64,000 bases of DNA from Sulfurisoma sp. (lineage in GTDB: Bacteria > Pseudomonadota > Gammaproteobacteria > Burkholderiales > Rhodocyclaceae). The position numbers were made by a program, and so were the translations under genes. Below, piece by piece: positions 1 to 9,920 of the stretch. The notes under the pieces are model-generated. The model was not told the DNA's origin. It worked only from the letters and a program-made list of their open reading frames with translations, and searched no databases. Where the stretch lies: NCBI GenBank assembly GCA_030691075.1, contig JAUYFI010000030.1, forward strand, positions 53,621 to 117,620. The letters run 5' to 3'. Numbering within the stretch: the first letter of the stretch is position 1; each line of letters starts with the position of its first letter.

Positions 1-162
1 AGGCGATGGTTGGCGACGTACCGCGCGACCGGGGGTTGTTTCCGCTACGCTCGGGGAGGCGGGAAGGATGATCACTTCCACATCCTTCGCGGTAAATGAA
101 TCAGGTAGATAGACAGTCAGCACTTTGTTCTCGACGTGAACCATTTGGCGCACCGCTTCCAT
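1..162 (-). CDS. Small hypothetical protein (partial), antitoxin-like MEAVRQMVHVENKVLTVYLPDSFTAKDVEVIILP...
   Basis: ATG at 162 on the minus strand preceded by GGAGG-like RBS; open to window edge; resembles short antitoxin-type proteins. Confidence 0.45.
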   Translation of the reverse strand, partial: MEAVRQMVHVENKVLTVYLPDSFTAKDVEVIILPASPSVAETTPGRAVRRQPSP

Positions 163-214
163 GCTCAACCTCCTCCGTATTCGGGCTGACTCATCATAAG
201 CCGCCAACCGCAGT

Positions 215-3040
215 TCAGGCAATCCCACGCGCCTCGCCCGCCTCGAACAGGTTGCTGGCGCAACGGCCGCAGAGTTCGGGATGTTCGCCGGCCTGATCGT
301 GCTGACCAACATCCGCGCGCCAGTGCCAGCAGCGCGCGCACTTCGCATGCGGGCTCGGGGTGACGGTAATCGCCGTGTCGCCAGCGCGCCCCGCAGGAAG
401 TACCCCTGGGGTGCCAACTTTCTTCAGAATTACCTTCGAGCAGATCAGCACGAACTTGAGATCGTCGCCGAGCGAGGCCAGCAGGTCGTGGGTTTCGTCC
501 GCGGCGTTGATCTCGACTTCGGCTTGCAGCGAGGAGCCGATGCCGCCCGCGCTGCGCACATCCTCGATCTTCTTCATGACGTCGCCGCGCACGGCACGGA
601 TGCCCTGCCACCGTGTCGCCAGCGCCGACTTTTCGGCAAGCTCGGGCAAGGTGTGCCAGGTCGTCAGCATCACGCTCTCGCCGCCATTGATCCGGGTGAT
701 CTCCTCGGCGGTGAAGGAGAGAATCGGCGCCATCAGCGTGGTGAGGCTCTGCACGATGTGCCACAGCGCGCTTTGCGCCGAGCGGCGCGCGCGCGAATCG
801 GCGGCCGCGGTGTAGAGGCGGTCCTTGAGGATGTCGAGGTAGAAGGCGCCGAGATCCTCGGAACAGAAATTTTGCAGCGCCTGAACGATCTTGTGAAACT
901 CGTAGCGGTCGTAGGCGGCGAGACAGGTGGACTGCAACTCGTGCGTCATGGCCAGCGCGTAGCGGTCGACCTCCAGCCATTGTTCGACCGGCAGCATCTG
1001 GGTCTTCGCGTCGAAATCGGCCGTGTTGGCGAGCAGAAACTTGAGGGTGTTGCGCAGGCGGCGATAGACCTCGACCACGCGGTCGAGAATCTCTTTGGAG
1101 ATGGTCAGCTCGCCCGAGTAGTCGGTGGCCGCCACCCACAGGCGCAGGATCTCGGCGCCGAGCGTGTCGGACACCTGCTGCGGCGCGACGACGTTGCCCT
1201 TGGACTTGGACATCTTCATGCCCTTGCCGTCGACAACGAAGCCGTGCGTCAGCAGCCCCTTGTAGGGCGCGCGGCCGTCGATGGCGCAACCGGTGAGGAG
1301 CGACGAGTGGAACCAGCCGCGATGCTGGTCGGAACCTTCGAGGTAGAGATCGGCCGGGTAGGCGCAATCGGCCTCGTGCGAGCCACGCAATACGGACCAG
1401 TGCGTGGTGCCCGAGTCGAACCAGACGTCGAGGGTGTCGCTCATCTTGTCGTGGTTCGCCGCATCGTCGCCGAGCAGATCTCTGGCGTCGAGCGCGAACC
1501 AGGCTTCGATGCCGCCGGCATCCACGCGCTTCGCCACGTCCTCGATCAATTCGAGCGTGCGCGGATGCGGCTCGCCCGTTTCCTTGTGCAGAAAGAAGGG
1601 AATCGGCACGCCCCAGTTGCGCTGGCGCGAGACGCACCAGTCCGGGCGATTGGCGATCATGGCGTGCAGCCGCGCCTTGCCCCACGAGGGAAAGAACTCG
1701 GTGGCCTCGATGGCGGCGAGCGCGGCAGTACGCAGCGTCTCGCCTTCGCTCGGCTGGCGATCCATTCCCACGAACCACTGCGTGGTGGCGCGGTAGATGA
1801 TCGGCGTCTTGTGGCGCCAGCAATGCATGTAGCTGTGGACGATCTCGCCGCTGGCCATGAGGCAGCCGACTTCGGCCAGTTTGGCGACGATCTCGGGGTT
1901 GGCCTTCCACACGTTGAGGCCGCCGAAAAACGGCAGACTCTCGGCGAAGCGGCCGTTGCCCTGCACGGGGGTGAGGATATCGTCGTTCTTCATGCCGGCG
2001 CGGCGGCAGGAATCAAAGTCCTCGACGCCGTAGGCCGGCGCGCTGTGCACGACGCCGGTGCCGGTATCGAGGGTGACGTAGTCGCCGAGGAAGACGGTCG
2101 AGGCACGGTCATAGAACGGGTGGCGGAAGACCATGCGATCGAGCGCGATGCCGCGCGCGGCACCGAGTACCTTGCCTTCGAGTCCGTAACGCTCGAGCGC
2201 GGAGGCACGCAGTTCCGCGGCGAGGATCAGCAGACCCTTCGTCGTATCGACCAGTTCATAGACGAACTCGGGATGGACGTTGAGCGCCTGATTGCCGGGA
2301 ATGGTCCAGGGCGTCGTGGTCCAGATCACGGCGTAGGCGGTCTTCTCCGGCAGCGCGTCCAAGCCGAAGGCGCCGGCCAGACGGCCGCGCTCGGCGGCGT
2401 CGAGCGCGAAAGCGACATCGATGGCCGGCGATTTCTTGTCGGCATATTCCACCTCGGCCTCGGCCAGCGCCGAGCCGCAGTCGAAGCACCAGTTGACGGG
2501 CTTCAGCCCCTTGAACAGGTAGCCGCGCCGGTACATCTCGCCGAGAGCGCGAATCTCGTCAGCCTCGGTGCGATATTCCATCGTCTTGTAGGGGCGATCC
2601 CAGTCGCCGAGCACGCCGAGACGAATGAAGTCCTTCTTCTGCCGCTCGATCTGCTCCTGGGCATAGGTGCGGCAGTGCGCGCGCGCCTGGTCGGCGGGCA
2701 GGTGCTTGCCGTGGGTCTTCTCGATCTGGTGCTCGATGGGCAGGCCGTGGCAGTCCCAGCCGGGAATGTAGGGCGCGTCGAAGCCGGCCAGGGTCTTCGA
2801 GCGGACGATGATGTCCTTGAGGATCTTGTTCACCGCGTGGCCGATGTGAATGTCGCCGTTGGCGTAGGGCGGGCCATCGTGCAGCACGAAGCGCGGGCGG
2901 CCCCTGGCGGCCTCGCGGATACGCTGGTAGAGCTGCTTTTGCTGCCACTCGGCGATCCAGCCCGGCTCGCGCTTGGCGAGGTCGCCCCGCATCGGGAACG
3001 GCGTGTCGGGCATGTTGAGGGTCTTGCGGTAATCGGCCAT
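215..3040 (-). CDS. ileS: Isoleucyl-tRNA synthetase
   Basis: HIGH-type motif ([15 protein letters not shown]), KMSKSKGN, C-terminal Zn finger CARCW...CGRC. Confidence 0.97.
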   Translation of the reverse strand: MADYRKTLNMPDTPFPMRGDLAKREPGWIAEWQQKQLYQRIREAARGRPRFVLHDGPPYANGDIHIGHAVNKILKDIIVRSKTLAGFDAPYIPGWDCHGLPIEHQIEKTHGKHLPADQARAHCRTYAQEQIERQKKDFIRLGVLGDWDRPYKTMEYRTEADEIRALGEMYRRGYLFKGLKPVNWCFDCGSALAEAEVEYADKKSPAIDVAFALDAAERGRLAGAFGLDALPEKTAYAVIWTTTPWTIPGNQALNVHPEFVYELVDTTKGLLILAAELRASALERYGLEGKVLGAARGIALDRMVFRHPFYDRASTVFLGDYVTLDTGTGVVHSAPAYGVEDFDSCRRAGMKNDDILTPVQGNGRFAESLPFFGGLNVWKANPEIVAKLAEVGCLMASGEIVHSYMHCWRHKTPIIYRATTQWFVGMDRQPSEGETLRTAALAAIEATEFFPSWGKARLHAMIANRPDWCVSRQRNWGVPIPFFLHKETGEPHPRTLELIEDVAKRVDAGGIEAWFALDARDLLGDDAANHDKMSDTLDVWFDSGTTHWSVLRGSHEADCAYPADLYLEGSDQHRGWFHSSLLTGCAIDGRAPYKGLLTHGFVVDGKGMKMSKSKGNVVAPQQVSDTLGAEILRLWVAATDYSGELTISKEILDRVVEVYRRLRNTLKFLLANTADFDAKTQMLPVEQWLEVDRYALAMTHELQSTCLAAYDRYEFHKIVQALQNFCSEDLGAFYLDILKDRLYTAAADSRARRSAQSALWHIVQSLTTLMAPILSFTAEEITRINGGESVMLTTWHTLPELAEKSALATRWQGIRAVRGDVMKKIEDVRSAGGIGSSLQAEVEINAADETHDLLASLGDDLKFVLICSKVILKKVGTPGVLPAGRAGDTAITVTPSPHAKCARCWHWRADVGQHDQAGEHPELCGRCASNLFEAGEARGIA
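372..422 (+). repeat. Dispersed repeat, long form (24 bp core + 27 bp internal segment), inside ileS
   Basis: gccgtgtcgccagc-gcgccccgcaggaagtacccctggggt-gccaactttc. Confidence 0.85.
610..633 (+). repeat. Dispersed 24-bp repeat, inside ileS
   Basis: accgtgtcgccagcgccgactttt. Confidence 0.85.
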
Positions 3041-3049
3041 GGCGTTGCT

Positions 3050-3982
3050 CTAATTGCCTTCGAAATAATTGCGGATGTCTTTCACGTCGCGGCCGATCTG
3101 GGCCGTGAGATCGTCGAGCGAATCGAACTTCATCTCGTCGCGCATCTTGTGCAGGAAATGCACGGTGATGTGCGAACCGTAGATCTCGCGATTGAAATCG
3201 AACAGATTCACTTCCAGAACCGGCTTGAGCCCCTGGCCCAGCGTGGGACGCACGCCGAGGCTGGCCGCGCCCGGCAGGTGGCGCTTGTCGAGGCCCGATA
3301 CGGTGACGGCGAAGACGCCGCTGAGCGGCAGGCGCTTGCGCTTCAACTGGATGTTGGCGGTCGGCCAGCCGATGCGGCGGCCGATCTTGTCGCCATGCAC
3401 GACGCGGCCGGCGATGCAGTAGGGGTGACCGAGGAGCTGAGCCGCGTGCTCGAGATTGCCCGCGGCCAGCGCCTCGCGCACGGCGGAACTGGAGACGCGC
3501 TCGTCCATGACCTCGACGGTGTGCATGGCCTCGACGCCGAAGCCGTGCGCCTGCCCGGCCGAGGCGAGCATGGCGAAATCGCCGGCGCGACCCTTGCCGA
3601 AGCGGAAGTCGTCACCGACGATGAGGTGCCGAACGCCAAGCCCGCGCACCAGGATATGTTCGATGAATTCCTCGGCGGGCAGCGCGGCCACCCGCCGCGA
3701 GAAGTGGCAGACGTAGGCGCGATCGACGCCGCAGCCGTCGAGCAGTTGCAGTTTTTCGCGCAGGCTGGTGAGGCGGGCCGGCGCCTGTTCCGGCGCGAAC
3801 AGTTCGCGCGGATGCGGCTCGAAGGTCATCACCGTGGTCGGCAGGCCGAGTTCGGCGCCGCGCGCGGCCAGGCGCTCGAGCATGGCGCGATGGCCCAGGT
3901 GCAGGCCATCGAAATTGCCGATGGTGAGCACGGTGGGCTGGACGTGAGTGGCTGCTTCGGGAACCCTGCGAAAGACCAGCAT
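3050..3982 (-). CDS. ribF: Bifunctional riboflavin kinase/FAD synthetase
   Basis: TIGNFDGLHLGH, GRVVHGDKIGRRIGWPTANI motifs; next to ileS. Confidence 0.95.
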   Translation of the reverse strand: MLVFRRVPEAATHVQPTVLTIGNFDGLHLGHRAMLERLAARGAELGLPTTVMTFEPHPRELFAPEQAPARLTSLREKLQLLDGCGVDRAYVCHFSRRVAALPAEEFIEHILVRGLGVRHLIVGDDFRFGKGRAGDFAMLASAGQAHGFGVEAMHTVEVMDERVSSSAVREALAAGNLEHAAQLLGHPYCIAGRVVHGDKIGRRIGWPTANIQLKRKRLPLSGVFAVTVSGLDKRHLPGAASLGVRPTLGQGLKPVLEVNLFDFNREIYGSHITVHFLHKMRDEMKFDSLDDLTAQIGRDVKDIRNYFEGN

Positions 3983-4021
3983 TGCCGCCTTGTTTCCGTT
4001 CGGAAAAAGGGGCGAATTATA

Positions 4022-5302
4022 TCAGTCGAGCTTGGCTAATTTTGACTTCGCCAGCGGTGGATTCCGGGCGAAATAACCCTTGATGCCGCGCAGGATCGCC
4101 TCGGCCATCTTGTCCTGGTAATCCTCGTCGGTCAGCCGCTTTTCCTCTTCGGGATTGGAGATGAAGGCGGTCTCGACCAGGATCGAGGGAATGTCCGGCG
4201 CCTTTAGCACGGCGAAGCCGGCCTGCTCGACGTGGCCCTTGTGCAGGGCGTTGATGCCGCCGAGTTCGCCGAGAACGGCCTTGCCGAGTTTCAGGCTGTC
4301 GTTGAGCGTCGCGGTCTGCGACAGGTCGAGCAGCGTGCGCGCCAGGTGCGGATCCTTGACGCCAATGTTCACGCCGCCGATGAGGTCGGCCGAGTTTTCC
4401 TTGTTGGCCAGCCAGCGCGCGGCCGAACTCGACGCGCCGTTTTCCGACAGCACGAATACCGAGGAGCCGCGCGCGGTGGGCTTGATGAAAGCGTCGGCAT
4501 GCACCGAGACGAAGAGATCGGCCTGCACCCGCCGCGCCTTGCCGACGCGCTGGTGTAGCGGGATAAAGAAGTCGCCGTCGCGCGTAAGCAGAGAGCGCAT
4601 GTTGGGCTGGGCGTCGATCTTTTCCTTGAGGCGGCGCGCGATGGAAAGCGTGACCTCCTTCTCCTTCGCCCCGCCGCGGCCGATGGCGCCCGGATCCTCG
4701 CCGCCGTGGCCGGGGTCGAGAACGATGGTGACCATGCGGGTGATCTCGGGCTTGTCCGCGGGCTTGTCGCGACTCGCCGGGCGCGGTTCGTTCTTCGGCT
4801 CGCTCTTTTCCAGCAACGCCATCAGCGGGTCGATCTCCCGCGCCGGATAAAGGTCGAGCACCAGGCGATGGCCGTATTCGCCGATGGGCTTGAGGGTGAA
4901 CACCTGCGGCTTGATCTCGCCCTTGAGTTCGATTACCAGCCGCACCACGCCCGGCTTGTTGCGGCCGGCGCGGATCAGCTTGATGTAGGGGTCGGTTTCG
5001 GAAATCTTGTCCGGCAGGCTCTGCAGCACGGTGTTGAACTCGACGCCCTCGAGGTCGACGACGAGACGCTCGGGGTCCTTCACCAGCAGATGCGAAAAGC
5101 GGATCGCCTGGTCGTGTTCGAGGGTGACGCGGGTGTAGTCCTTCGCCGGCCAGACGCGCACACCGAGAATTCCGGCAGCGGCCGGCGTGGCGCCAGCGCC
5201 GACTTTTGCAACTGACAGCGTCAGGCTGGCGGCAGCGAACTTGAGGACGGCGCGGCGGGAAACGGAAAATTCGTCAGCGAATTTTTCAGGCGCGCGAGAC
5301 AC
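4022..5302 (-). CDS. amiC: N-acetylmuramoyl-L-alanine amidase, Tat-type signal, AMIN domain
   Basis: SRRAVLKFAAASLTLS signal; VLDPGHGGEDPGAIG; SILVETAFISNPEEE. Confidence 0.93.
   Translation of the reverse strand: MSRAPEKFADEFSVSRRAVLKFAAASLTLSVAKVGAGATPAAAGILGVRVWPAKDYTRVTLEHDQAIRFSHLLVKDPERLVVDLEGVEFNTVLQSLPDKISETDPYIKLIRAGRNKPGVVRLVIELKGEIKPQVFTLKPIGEYGHRLVLDLYPAREIDPLMALLEKSEPKNEPRPASRDKPADKPEITRMVTIVLDPGHGGEDPGAIGRGGAKEKEVTLSIARRLKEKIDAQPNMRSLLTRDGDFFIPLHQRVGKARRVQADLFVSVHADAFIKPTARGSSVFVLSENGASSSAARWLANKENSADLIGGVNIGVKDPHLARTLLDLSQTATLNDSLKLGKAVLGELGGINALHKGHVEQAGFAVLKAPDIPSILVETAFISNPEEEKRLTDEDYQDKMAEAILRGIKGYFARNPPLAKSKLAKLD
5184..5207 (+). repeat. Dispersed 24-bp repeat, in the amiC signal-peptide region
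   Basis: ggcgtggcgccagcgccgactttt. Confidence 0.85.
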
Positions 5303-5745
5303 TGCTCACCCCGTGTTCCGTGGGCCGCGACAGCAACACGGCGGCCCGCGCCGACATGTTCCAGCACGAACGCGACATCGGCTGCAGGCAAATAGGGCGC
5401 GGCGCGGTCCGGCCACTCGACCACGCAAACGCCCTGCTCGTCGAAGTATTCGTCCAGCCCTGCATCCAGATATTCCTCAGGCCGACTGAACCTATAAAAA
5501 TCAAAGTGATACAAGTCTAACCCAGAAACAGGGTGAACTTCAACCAGGGTGTAGGTGGGGCTTTTGACCGGCCCGGTGTCGCCCAGCGCCCGCAGCAGGC
5601 CGCGCACCAGCGTGGTCTTGCCGGCGCCGAGGTCGCCTTCCAGCCAGATGACGAGGCCCGGCGCAACGGCTTGCGCCAGCGCGGCGCCCAGCGCCAGCGT
5701 CGCCGCCTCGTCGGAAAGCTCTAACGTAAGATGCTCGGCATGCAT
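5221..5745 (-). CDS. tsaE: tRNA threonylcarbamoyladenosine biosynthesis ATPase
   Basis: LEGDLGAGKTTLVRGLL P-loop; SPTYTLVEVH; start MHAEHLTLEL; 3' end overlaps amiC start. Confidence 0.9.
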   Translation of the reverse strand: MHAEHLTLELSDEAATLALGAALAQAVAPGLVIWLEGDLGAGKTTLVRGLLRALGDTGPVKSPTYTLVEVHPVSGLDLYHFDFYRFSRPEEYLDAGLDEYFDEQGVCVVEWPDRAAPYLPAADVAFVLEHVGAGRRVAVAAHGTRGEQCLARLKNSLTNFPFPAAPSSSSLPPA

Positions 5746-6807
5746 GACTGGTCGGCACTCAAGGACAAAATAAAAGGCTGGGGCCGGGAACTCGGCTTCG
5801 ATGCCATCGGCATTGCCGGCACCGACCTGGGCGACGCGGAGGCGGGACTGAACGACTGGCTCGCCGCCGGCTGCCACGGCGAGATGGATTATATGGCCGC
5901 GCATGGCACCAAGCGTTCGCGACCCGCCGAACTGGTGCCGGGCACGCAGGCGGTGATCATGGGACGCATGAATTACCGTCCCGCCAGCGCCGATTTTTCT
6001 GGCGATGCCACGCAGGGAACCGTTTCGCGCTACGCGCTGGGCCGCGACTACCACAAGCTGCTGCGCGCGCGGCTGCAGAAGCTGGCCGACCGCATCGTCG
6101 ATGAAATCGGCGAGTTCGGCTATCGCGTCTTCACCGATTCGGCGCCGGTGATGGAAGTGGCACTGGCGAGGAACGCCGGCCTCGGCTGGCGCGGCAAGCA
6201 CACCCTGCTGCTGTCGCGCGAAGCCGGCTCGTGGTTTTTTCTCGGCGAAATCTTCGTGGCTTTGCCGCTGCCACCCGATGCGCCGACCACCGACCATTGT
6301 GGCACCTGCCGTGCCTGTCTCGACGCCTGCCCGACCGCTGCATTCACAGCGCCCTACCGCCTCGACGCACGTCGCTGTATTTCCTATCTGACCATCGAAC
6401 TCAAGGGCGCGATCCCCACCGCCCTGCGGTCGCTGCTCGGCAACCATATCCACGGCTGCGACGACTGCCAGTCCGTGTGCCCATGGAACCGCGAGGCACC
6501 ACTGACGCGCGAGGTGGACTTCCTGCCGCGCCACGGCCTCGATGTCGCGACGCTGCTCGAACTGTTCGCGTGGGACGCAGCGACGTTCAACGAGAAGCTG
6601 GCCGGCAGCCCCATCCGCCGCATTGGCCATGAGCGCTGGCTGCGCAACATCGCGGTCGCATTGGGCAATGTCCCTGCAACCACTGAAATCATCGCCGCGC
6701 TCGAGTCGCGGAACGACCACGCTTCGGCACTGGTGCGCGAGCACGTCGCCTGGGCTTTGGTGCAACAAAGAATCGGACTCGGTGGTTTGAAACGGACTGT
6801 TCCGTAG
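5731..6807 (+). CDS. queG: Epoxyqueuosine reductase
   Basis: RYALGRDYHKLLR; CGTCRACLDACPT and CDDCQSVCPWN Fe-S motifs. Confidence 0.95.
   Translation: MLGMHDWSALKDKIKGWGRELGFDAIGIAGTDLGDAEAGLNDWLAAGCHGEMDYMAAHGTKRSRPAELVPGTQAVIMGRMNYRPASADFSGDATQGTVSRYALGRDYHKLLRARLQKLADRIVDEIGEFGYRVFTDSAPVMEVALARNAGLGWRGKHTLLLSREAGSWFFLGEIFVALPLPPDAPTTDHCGTCRACLDACPTAAFTAPYRLDARRCISYLTIELKGAIPTALRSLLGNHIHGCDDCQSVCPWNREAPLTREVDFLPRHGLDVATLLELFAWDAATFNEKLAGSPIRRIGHERWLRNIAVALGNVPATTEIIAALESRNDHASALVREHVAWALVQQRIGLGGLKRTVP
5975..5998 (+). repeat. Dispersed 24-bp repeat, inside queG
   Basis: accgtcccgccagcgccgattttt (1 change in the core). Confidence 0.8.
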
Positions 6808-6819
6808 TCCGCCACGTTC

Positions 6820-7398
6820 TCAGGCGGGAGAAAGTACCGTCACTTGCGTCCGGTTCAACAGCTTCCTGAAATCGGTGTCGAAAGTCACGAGGTGCTCGCC
6901 GAGTTGAATCACGCATGCCGCCAGCCAGGCATCGGGAATGCTGTTGGCCACCAGTTTCCTCTCCAGGCATGACTGGCGAAAAATCGGCCACTCGGCGCCC
7001 AGAGAAGGCACGTCGATGCCCGGTACACCAAGGAGCGCATCGAGAAAATTCATGGCATCGGCCACGGGCGTCGGCTGCACGAAGATTTTCGGGTTGGTCA
7101 CCAGCCTGAGAAAACTGGCGACCACCATGGGCATCAACCTCAGGCTTGCGCCGTCGGCTGCATCCAGCATGGCCTTGTTGCTGCCGGGCTCCAAGCCGGC
7201 CACCAAACCGCCCCGACCCTTGAAGACGGGGAGCTTGAGCTTGCCTGCCTTGGCTGCGGGGCGAGAGGAACGCAGGCGGAGTTGCAAGCCTTCCTCGATC
7301 AATCGTGTCAGGCTGGTTCGCTGCCGCGCAGCCAGCGCCTTGGCATTGGCATTGGCATTGGCAACCAGAGAATCGTTGAGGTCAAGGGTAGTTTTCAT
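6820..7398 (-). pseudogene. VapB-type antitoxin fused in frame to an N-terminally truncated PIN (VapC) toxin
   Basis: MKTTLDLNDSLV...LTRLIEEGLQLRL (antitoxin) runs directly into VVASFLRLVTNPKIF...IPDAWLAACVIQLGEHLVTFDTDFRKLL (PIN C-terminal part). Confidence 0.7.
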
Positions 7399-7466
7399 AA
7401 TTTTACGATACAGATTTCTGTATCCTTGGTCAATCAACCGCGTTCGACCAGCCGACCCGAATGGCC

Positions 7467-8312
7467 TTACTCCCCCGTGGCGATCGGCCGCGCCGGATCG
7501 GCGCACCATTCGCTCCACGAGCCGACGTAGAGCTGCGAGCCCGCCAGCCCCGCCACGTCCATCGCCAGCAGGTTGTGGCAGGCGGTCACGCCGGAACCGC
7601 ACTGCTGGATCACGCTCTGCGGCTCGCGCCCTTTGATCACCGCATCGAACTCGTCGCGCAGTTCCTCGGCCGACTTGAAGAAGCAGCCCGCGTCGTCGAG
7701 GTTGTCGAAGTAGAAGCGGTTCACCGCACCGGGGATATGGCCGCCGACCGGGTCGAGGTTTTCCTCCTCGCCGCTGAATCGCTCGGGCGCGCGGGCGTCG
7801 AGGATCAGGACACGGCGATCGTCGAGGCGTTCCAGCACGTCGTCGGCACCGAACGGCACGACGCCGGGACGGATGACGAAGGGCGCCGGCGGATAGCTCG
7901 GCACCTCGGTCTGGAACTCGCGCTTGCCGCGTCGCCAGCACGGCACGCCGCCGTCGAGCACCGCGACCTTCGCGTGTCCCACCCAGCGCAGCATCCACCA
8001 CAAGCGGGAAGCGAAGACGCTGCCCTCGTTGTCGTAAGCCACCACCTGGGTATCCGGACCGACGCCGCAGGCCGCCATCTTCGCGGCGAAGGCTTCCTTG
8101 GTCGGAAGCGGATGACGGCCGTTGCTTCCGGTCTTCTCGCCCGAGAGATCGCGGTCGAGATGCAGGAACAGCGCGCCGGGAATGTGGCCCTTGGCGTAGG
8201 CCTTCTCGCCGTAGCCGGTGTCCTGCAGGTCGTGGCGGCAGTCGAAGATGCGCCAGTTCGAGTCGTTCAGATGCGCGGCGAGTTCGTCACCGCTGACCAG
8301 CGTCGCGCTCAT
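7467..8312 (-). CDS. sseA: 3-mercaptopyruvate/thiosulfate sulfurtransferase (two rhodanese domains)
   Basis: FDCRHDLQD, KGHIPGALFLHLDRDLSG, CGSGVTACHNLLAM active site. Confidence 0.9.
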   Translation of the reverse strand: MSATLVSGDELAAHLNDSNWRIFDCRHDLQDTGYGEKAYAKGHIPGALFLHLDRDLSGEKTGSNGRHPLPTKEAFAAKMAACGVGPDTQVVAYDNEGSVFASRLWWMLRWVGHAKVAVLDGGVPCWRRGKREFQTEVPSYPPAPFVIRPGVVPFGADDVLERLDDRRVLILDARAPERFSGEEENLDPVGGHIPGAVNRFYFDNLDDAGCFFKSAEELRDEFDAVIKGREPQSVIQQCGSGVTACHNLLAMDVAGLAGSQLYVGSWSEWCADPARPIATGE

Positions 8313-8660
8313 GCGGGCAGGCCATCCAGCCAGGCGCGGGCATCTTCGACGTCGTGGAAGACGCGCAGGTCGGCGGCGACGAACACCTGCGACAGCCACG
8401 CGCTCCAGGCGATCCATTCGCTGTCGGTGACGACGGCGATGCGGTTGAAGTCGTCGCCGTGCGTGCGCGAGAACTTGATTTCCTCCCACGCCATGTCGAC
8501 GGTGAAGTCGGCCATTTCGGTGAGATCGAAGAGCAGGTTGACCGGCCCCTCGAACTTGACCTTGAACTGGACCAGTTCCTCGAATTCCTTGAAATCCGCC
8601 AGCGTGAATTCGCCGAGAACGGCGACCGAGACCTGGCTGTCGCGATAGTCTATGGTGATC
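8309..8660 (-). CDS. SpoIIAA/STAS-like protein
   Basis: ITIDYRDSQVSVAVLGEFTLADFKEFEELV...DFNRIAVVTDSEWIAW pattern. Confidence 0.7.
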
Positions 8661-8695
8661 ATTTGTGTTTCCCTTTCATGATTCGGCAATATAGC

Positions 8696-8999
8696 TCAAT
8701 CCGTGCCGGCCGGTGCCACGCGGGATACCCGCGTCGCCGCGACGCCGCCGGCGACGATGAGCGCGATGCCAAGCCAGGTCGGCCACGGCAGCGACTCGCC
8801 CCACGGCCACAGGCCGAACAGGCTGGAGAAAATCACCGTGGTATAGGCGAGACTGGCCGCAGCCATGGTGCTGCCGCGTTTGTAGGCAGAACACCAACTC
8901 GGCCGCCGAGAAGCTGGTGGCGGCGAGCTTGACGCAGACCCCCATCGCGGCGAGCTGCAGGCTCGCCGCGAGCATCCCGAGGGAGGGCATGAACCGCAT
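8696..8999 (-). pseudogene. EamA/DMT transporter remnant (first TM joined to the last TMs with frameshift)
   Basis: N-term ...AAMGVCVKLAATSFSAAELVFCLQ in one frame, C-term AYKRGSTMAAASLAYTTVIFSSLFGL...GIALIVAGGVAATR in another; middle missing. Confidence 0.7.
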
Positions 9000-9141
9000 G
9001 ATCGGGGCTGCCCGATCATCACTCCTGAAGGGCGGCGCGGCGCGCTATCGTCGCACGCGCCTTGCGCCGGATGGTAGCCGACAGGAGAACACACCGGGAA
9101 GCCCCAGGAACAATGGCCGCCGGAAAAACATGGAGACATAT

Positions 9142-9165
9142 GCCGTACCGCCAGCACCGACTTTT
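9142..9165 (+). repeat. Dispersed 24-bp repeat, intergenic
   Basis: gccgtaccgccagcaccgactttt. Confidence 0.8.
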
Positions 9166-9245
9166 CGCGATGCTCCCTTACGCCTCCTCTACCGATCTAT
9201 CCTTCCCGAGAATAATTCGTCCAACCCAATCACGAGGAGCATGCC

Positions 9246-9389
9246 ATGAGCGACTACGACGAGTACGATGCCTACCAAGACGAGGTGATGCGCGAGATTC
9301 GCGAGGAGGCAATGGACTACGCCACCAACGTGCAGCGCTCGGAGGAGGGTGGGTGGTTTTATTCGGATGACGATGGGGAATGCGAGTGA
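9246..9389 (+). CDS. Small acidic hypothetical protein (47 aa)
   Basis: MSDYDEYDAYQDEVMREIREEAMDYATNVQRSEEGGWFYSDDDGECE; ATG with preceding gaggag. Confidence 0.5.
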   Translation: MSDYDEYDAYQDEVMREIREEAMDYATNVQRSEEGGWFYSDDDGECE

Positions 9390-9426
9390 GCGAAATTGAT
9401 TGCAGCGATGTGATTTTCTGCGCCTG

Positions 9427-9887
9427 ATGCCAAAAGCAGATTACATGGTGGTCGCTCAGGAATTCATGACTGATGCATTGGCACTCGATATGACCGACCT
9501 CGCGCAGGTAAGCCATTTCACCGGCTGGATGCAACAACGCCTGCCGTTCTTGAGAGTCTCAATGGATGGCAGCGAAGCAGTGCATCTAGTCCGGGGGGGG
9601 GGACACGCGCAATCGTGATTTTCGCCCTGGTTGGCGAGTTTCTCAGCAACGCCCTAAAGTATGCCTCCGTGGATCAACCAATCTCCCTGGAAATAAAGGT
9701 CGGCGAAAATGGGCTCGAAATTTCCTGTCGTAACGTTGTGAATCCGGCATCCGCCATTCCTGTTCTAGGCGGGAAAACCGGGCTGTCGTTTATCCATGAA
9801 GTCTGCAAGCTGATTGGTGCCGAATTCGACGTGCCCGGCATAATAAATAACATGCTCGTTCTACGTGCGCTGCTGCCGATAAAATAG
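9427..9887 (+). pseudogene. Histidine-kinase-like ATPase split by frame change at a G10 tract
   Basis: ORF 1 ends after the poly-G run at 9593-9602; ORF 2 contains FLSNALKYAS (HATPase N-box-like); G8 or G11 would join the frames. Confidence 0.55.
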
Positions 9888-9920
9888 CCACATCACAAAG
9901 CGCACATTTTCTCGGAATGT

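Noticed and set aside
281-4039. 1252-aa plus-strand ORF opposite ileS and ribF
   Set aside because: Shadow ORF in GC-rich DNA; the minus strand encodes clear IleS and RibF, and the antisense product has no domain-like motifs.
5746-6768. N-terminal extension of the 5221-6768 minus ORF
   Set aside because: Lies antisense to queG; only the TsaE part from 5745 has recognisable sequence.
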